Program-made: the position numbers and the translations under genes
Assembly (NCBI GenBank): GCA_029207755.1
Contig: JARCOQ010000002.1
Coordinates: 9,067,156-9,131,155 of the forward strand
Direction of reading: 5' to 3'
Source of the DNA: Chamaea fasciata
Taxonomy: Eukaryota; Chordata; Aves; Passeriformes; Sylviidae
DNA: 64,000 bases
In this document: positions 61,263 to 64,000 of the stretch, in pieces
Numbering within the stretch: the stretch's first letter is position 1
How the letters are laid out: the number at the start of each line of letters is the position of its first letter
The notes under the pieces: generated by a model
Databases searched by the model: none
What the model saw: only the letters and a program-made list of their open reading frames with translations
Told to the model about the DNA's origin: nothing

Positions 61263-63769
61263 TTCCAGCCATATAAAGTGCCTCTCCACACGGGGGGGAA
61301 AAAAAAATCAGTAAGAAAATATTTTTATGAATTTGTCATGTATCCTCCTGGATTTTGGCCTATTATTTACATCCTTTTTTTTTTTTTTTCCCCCTCCCTG
61401 AACACAGGATTGCACTAGTGACTAGGTGACTTTGAAATGTCTTGGATTTTAAATCAACAATGCACATAAGAATAAATTTTTGTGCTACTTCTGTATAAAC
61501 ATATCTAGACAGGTATTTATAAACTCACAGGAGTCCTTAAAAAAACTTCAAAGCTTACCCACACTAGAAGAGCTTTTCCTCTTGCAACATTCAGAGGCAT
61601 ATCAGTTTAAACATTCTGTTGTGATAGTAGGCATTTCTGCATGAAAAATCTTCAGCATGAAGAAGTGCGTAACAAGAATATAATGGAGGCTGTATAAAGA
61701 GATCAACCGCTCCCTGCCATGCTTAATATAATCTACATTGTGTTAATGATAGTTTCTCCCAGAACCATCTAAAATTTCTGAATTTAAACACAATGGCATT
61801 GGAAATTTTAAGACCTGAGAAGATTGACACAGTTCTTTCTCAGTTCTATTGGAGTAGCACCAGGAGCTGGGTCCTCCTTGCTGCTTATAGAGCACCCTTT
61901 TAAAAGAGTGTGCTTTAAAAGAGTGTTCTGGAGCTGGAAGAGCTTTAAATAGATTAACTGGATATTTGCATCTTTACTACTTCCCAGTAGCTATACTAAT
62001 TTAGGACTAAATCTTTCCTGGATTGATTTACTTCATCCTCAGCTACACCCTTCGTCAGCACTGAGACTTGTCTCAATAATTAAAGGAGCAGCGTCAGTGC
62101 CCAGACAACCATTTGAGTAGAGTGACACAGAGACACCTTAGTGTCACCTTTGTTCACACACGGTTTTGGTGTGATTCTTACCCCGTGACTTCGCTTCCCA
62201 AGCACAGTCTGCATTATTTTAAAATTAGTTCTTATAACCAAAATTTAGAAAGGAAATGAATCGTTTGGCCTTGTGGCAAATAAGTTCAGCATTTGCACAT
62301 GTTGAAAAATATGGAGTTGCTATAATAAAGTCAATTTAAATCTATGTTCAATATGGCTCATATTCACCACTTTTTAAGACAAATCTATGTGAAAGAAGTG
62401 TACCTTGGCTTCTTAAATATTGCAAAGGAAAGATGTTTAAATTTATAGCTCCCACAGAAGCTTTAACTCTATTCCCCTACGCACATACTTTTCAACAAAA
62501 CCTTTCTGTACATGATCACATGCAGCACTTATGGGGGAAACAGGCTGCTAGCTACTGCATATTGGTAGATTTATTGGGAGTGGGCTGGGAATAATTGTTG
62601 CTCAGGAGGTGGCAAGTACCTGGTTTTTAAACAGGTAAAACAATACCCCACTTCTGGCTTCTGGAAAAATGATCTCCCCTTTAGGGTCAATTTTCTATTA
62701 AAATAAATAATTCAACGGAAATCAAATTTCAGACAAGATAAACAGGTTCTTGGCTTGCCTTCTCTATCTGTGGAATACATGGAGGGTATTAAAATTATCT
62801 CTTCCAAACAAAAGATGTTTCAGCACACTGGCAAGACAAAAAGCAGTGCAGTCCAATGTCTGAAGGGTACTTCTGCAAATATTATTAGCCCTAGACCTAA
62901 CTGTAGCTTTGTTGGCCCAAAAGAGATAATTTATTAATTATAAAGAGTTTAATATTTCTCTGACAGAATTGACAGGACAAATACTTTATAGAAAGATTCC
63001 TTAAGGGAAATGTGAGATCACCATGAGATAGAGTGTGATGTGTGTGTCTGACAAAAGAATGATCTTAGTAGCTACTGACAGTGGGATATTAATACTTGTA
63101 ATTTATTTCTTCACACTTCTATGTGCAGCTAATGCTGTAGGGCCAAAGTTTCATTTTCCCTTTTTAAAAAATTACCTAGAGGTGAGAAAAACTTTCATCC
63201 CTCCAAAACTGTATTTACCATTAGACCTCCACTACCCTTACAGTGGTCTATGCAAAAGGGATTGTGGCTCTCAGTCTTGTTTCCAGTCTATGTAAAATCT
63301 ATTGCAACTGAGTCCCAGTGGGCCAGTCAAATAGCCAAAAAAAATGAATTAGCATGGAGACAAAGGATGTTTCTGAACATGAATTTAGTAACAGATCCTT
63401 TCAGAATAAATAAGCATATGGTAGATCAGAATAACAGAGGCTTCAGTGTTGTATCACAGCAGACACGTGCAACTCAAGGAGATTCCTAACAGACTTAGCA
63501 ATGAATGAAGACTTATCCTCAGAGAAAATAATACAGTCAAGATCTCAGTGTTCTTTCACAAAGAAATCATTTGTGCCAATTATAAACATGAATCAGAAGA
63601 TACATGTCTTTCAAAACTAAACATCAAAACATTTCATCTGAGAATGATGAAACAAAATGTTCCAATTCCTAAAGAGAAAAAAATCCAAAAAACCCATAAA
63701 TCAGTTTTTAAGACTGAACATTTGAACAGAATCAGGACAAATTATTTTCCTTAACCTTTTTTGTTGTTT
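61263..63769. other. Non-genic AT-rich DNA
   Basis: Holds a T-run at about 61375-61390. The 86-codon open frame at 63035-63295 and others nearby have no recognised family or splice context. Confidence 0.5.
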
Positions 63770-63785
63770 TTGTTGTTAACAACAA
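63770..63785. repeat. Perfect 16-bp palindrome
   Basis: TTGTTGTTAACAACAA, centred on GTTAAC, at the edge of a TTTTTGTTG-rich stretch. Probably a by-product of the T/G-rich composition. Confidence 0.85.
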
Positions 63786-64000
63786 TTTACCTCCAAATGC
63801 TGCTGAATTTTAGCCACAAGCATTAAGGACACTGTTGATCACTCCAGCTTGGTTGGTGAGGTGTATCAATAAACAGGAGCTGTAGCTACAGGGTTTTGTT
63901 CAGTCTATTCCAAAGCACAGGAACAAAGCCACAAAGCCAGAGAAAAATTATTCACATGGTGGTTCCTGTTCTGCCACTATGGGAGCCTAGACCTGCGAGC
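63786..64000. other. Non-genic DNA at window end
   Basis: No feature recognised. Confidence 0.45.

Noticed and set aside
63035..63295. 86-codon frame with a hydrophobic stretch
   Set aside because: No signal-peptide-like start in context, no family match, and it is isolated in AT-rich DNA.
1..64000. Endogenous retrovirus or LTR pairs
   Set aside because: I saw no paired long terminal repeats and no recognisable gag, pol or env segments. A sensitive repeat search could still find solo LTRs that I cannot recognise by eye.

Overview
This window looks like nuclear DNA from a passerine bird, and it is either gene-desert or deep-intron sequence. The case for a bird rests on the repeats. There are several chicken-repeat-1 (CR1) LINE copies with the typical avian 3' end. 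At 16564-16706 there is a short SINE with a tRNA-Ile-like head joined to a CR1-type tail, the architecture of TguSINE1, a family described from passerines. Overall the sequence is AT-rich with many homopolymer tracts. There is no operon, no dense coding region, no CRISPR array and no bacterial or viral gene layout. I found no protein-coding gene I can defend. The short open frames are chance frames, low-complexity frames or frames inside dead retroelements.

Layout. 0-9 kb: mostly unique AT-rich DNA with a C-tract (667-697), an A50 tract (944-993), a decayed CR1-clade reverse-transcriptase fragment (2310-2700), a perfect 22-bp palindrome (3768-3789), T/G-rich tracts, and a very old pair of a MIR-like SINE (8551-8690, minus) and an L2-like LINE (8715-9190, plus). 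9-25 kb: unique DNA with small duplications, hairpins, a GC-richer block (16081-16325), the tRNA-Ile/CR1 SINE and a 119-bp-period tandem duplication (19940-20161). 25-34 kb: a second MIR-like relic (25005-25115) and a cluster of three CR1 pieces (31504-33182). 34-46 kb: T/G tracts, a short dispersed duplication (36158/38091), an ATG microsatellite, and a 244-nt uninterrupted polypyrimidine tract (40636-40879). 46-64 kb: an old CR1 relic (46050-46350), a second L2-like relic on the minus strand (49690-50000), several perfect or near-perfect short tandem duplications, and two CR1 copies in the same orientation (58110-58393 and 58396-59300). The longer of these has lost most of its reverse transcriptase by internal deletion.

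How the parts relate. The window works mainly as a record of retroelement layers. The oldest layer is L2-like LINEs with MIR-like SINEs. Next come old CR1 copies, then better-preserved CR1 copies, then the passerine SINE. Recent replication-slippage tracts lie across all of these. No working mobile element remains. I saw no undescribed functional system. The most useful leads are the two independent L2-like relics covering the same protein segment, the internally deleted CR1, the long polypyrimidine tract, the perfect palindrome at 3768, and one weak exon candidate at 37079-37256.
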